From assembly GCF_000315915.1 (NCBI RefSeq), contig NC_020192.1, forward strand, positions 868,001-932,000: a DNA stretch of 64,000 bases, in the 5' to 3' direction. Positions 63,549-64,000 of the stretch are shown here, one piece after another; within the stretch, counting starts at the first letter, position 1, and the number at the start of each line of letters is the position of its first letter. This DNA comes from Henningerozyma blattae CBS 6284. Its lineage: Eukaryota > Ascomycota > Saccharomycetes > Saccharomycetales > Saccharomycetaceae. The notes beneath the pieces were generated by a model. It was not told the origin of the DNA. It saw nothing but the letters and a program-made list of their open reading frames with translations, and ran no database searches. The position numbers and the translations under genes were made by a program.

Positions 63549-64000
63549 AAATACCGACAAAATTACACCACTATTTATATATTAATATATGTATCATACG
63601 TAATTATTTATCAAATATCTAAAACAAAAATATGAATGCTGGTTTTTCACCTATATGCTATAATTTCAACTAGTGAATTCAAAATAAAATATAAATAGAT
63701 ATTTATAGATACATTCTAAAATATGATGGGAAAACTACTTACAATAGACGATAAAATAATACAGTACATCTGCATGAGAGACGTAGTTTTTATCTGAAAA
63801 TTTTAAAAAGCTGAATTGTAAGTATTCACGTAATATTTTGATTAGCAATTTTACTTTATTTAATTTAGCGTTGAATATGTATGTATAATAACTGTTCGTA
63901 TTTGGAGATACCATGATCCATAAAGGGGTTTTCTTTTATTTGCAACAATTTTCTCCTACATTTAACTACCGTCTTCTCCTCTTTCCTTTTTCCATTCTTT
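63549..64000. other. Region downstream of the acyltransferase to window end
   Basis: About 450 AT-rich bases with TATATA elements near 63577-63590. No gene is visible before the window ends; a gene beginning just outside cannot be excluded. Confidence 0.4.

Overview
The window is nuclear DNA from a budding yeast of the family Saccharomycetaceae. It is AT-rich, its genes are almost all single-exon, asparagine repeats are common, and the one intron found carries GTATGT and TACTAAC signals. All 27 protein genes called here resemble genes that in Saccharomyces cerevisiae lie in two blocks: YPL067C-YPL095C on chromosome XVI and YBR177C-YBR200W on chromosome II. The two sets are interleaved in order, and every gene has the strand that the S. 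cerevisiae names predict. That is the pattern of a region derived from the ancestor of the whole-genome duplication. Several expected members (RPS9, RPL21, RPS6, RIM2, ELP3, NOG1, KTR4) are missing, so a post-duplication species (Kazachstania, Naumovozyma, Tetrapisispora or Vanderwaltozyma type) is most likely. The genus is not resolved.

Layout. 0.9-13 kb: HTC1-like, YPL068C-like, MUK1 (Vps9-domain exchange factor), YPL071C-like, BEM1 (polarity scaffold), UBP16 (mitochondrial deubiquitinase) and GCR1 (glycolytic activator). 14.5-25 kb: TAF5, YBR197C/YPL077C-like, PGI1, MSI1, ATP4 and MED8, all on +. 25.8-35.8 kb: MOT1, NTC20, GDT1 and the two-exon meiotic gene PCH2. 36-47 kb: BRO1, MBA1, SEC16 and a YPC1/YDC1 ceramidase. 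49-55 kb: an RLM1/SMP1 MADS factor, GLR1 and SSU1. 57-63.5 kb: SEC62, FZO1 and an EHT1/EEB1 acyltransferase.

The genes are ordinary housekeeping and regulatory genes and form no operon-like system. Functional links include Gcr1 with its presumed target PGI1 (a Rap1-like site lies upstream of PGI1), four transcription-machinery genes (TAF5, MED8, MOT1, MSI1) within 17 kb, several mitochondrial genes (UBP16, ATP4, MBA1, FZO1), and secretory-pathway genes (SEC16, SEC62, BRO1, GDT1).

The most informative anomalies are these. MOT1 and SEC62 each show an apparent one-base loss in an A run that shifts a conserved C-terminus out of frame; with two N bases near 45.2 kb this points to draft-assembly error, although it could be real. 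PCH2 has a conserved 3' intron whose reading frame requires skipping a nearer TAG acceptor. Two long intergenic regions (47.1-49.1 and 55.2-57.4 kb) hold GC-rich patches, a 34-nt perfect palindrome, a 15-bp minisatellite upstream of SSU1, and repeated GTGYACGGGTG motifs. No tRNA, transposon, centromere or clearly new biological system was recognised.
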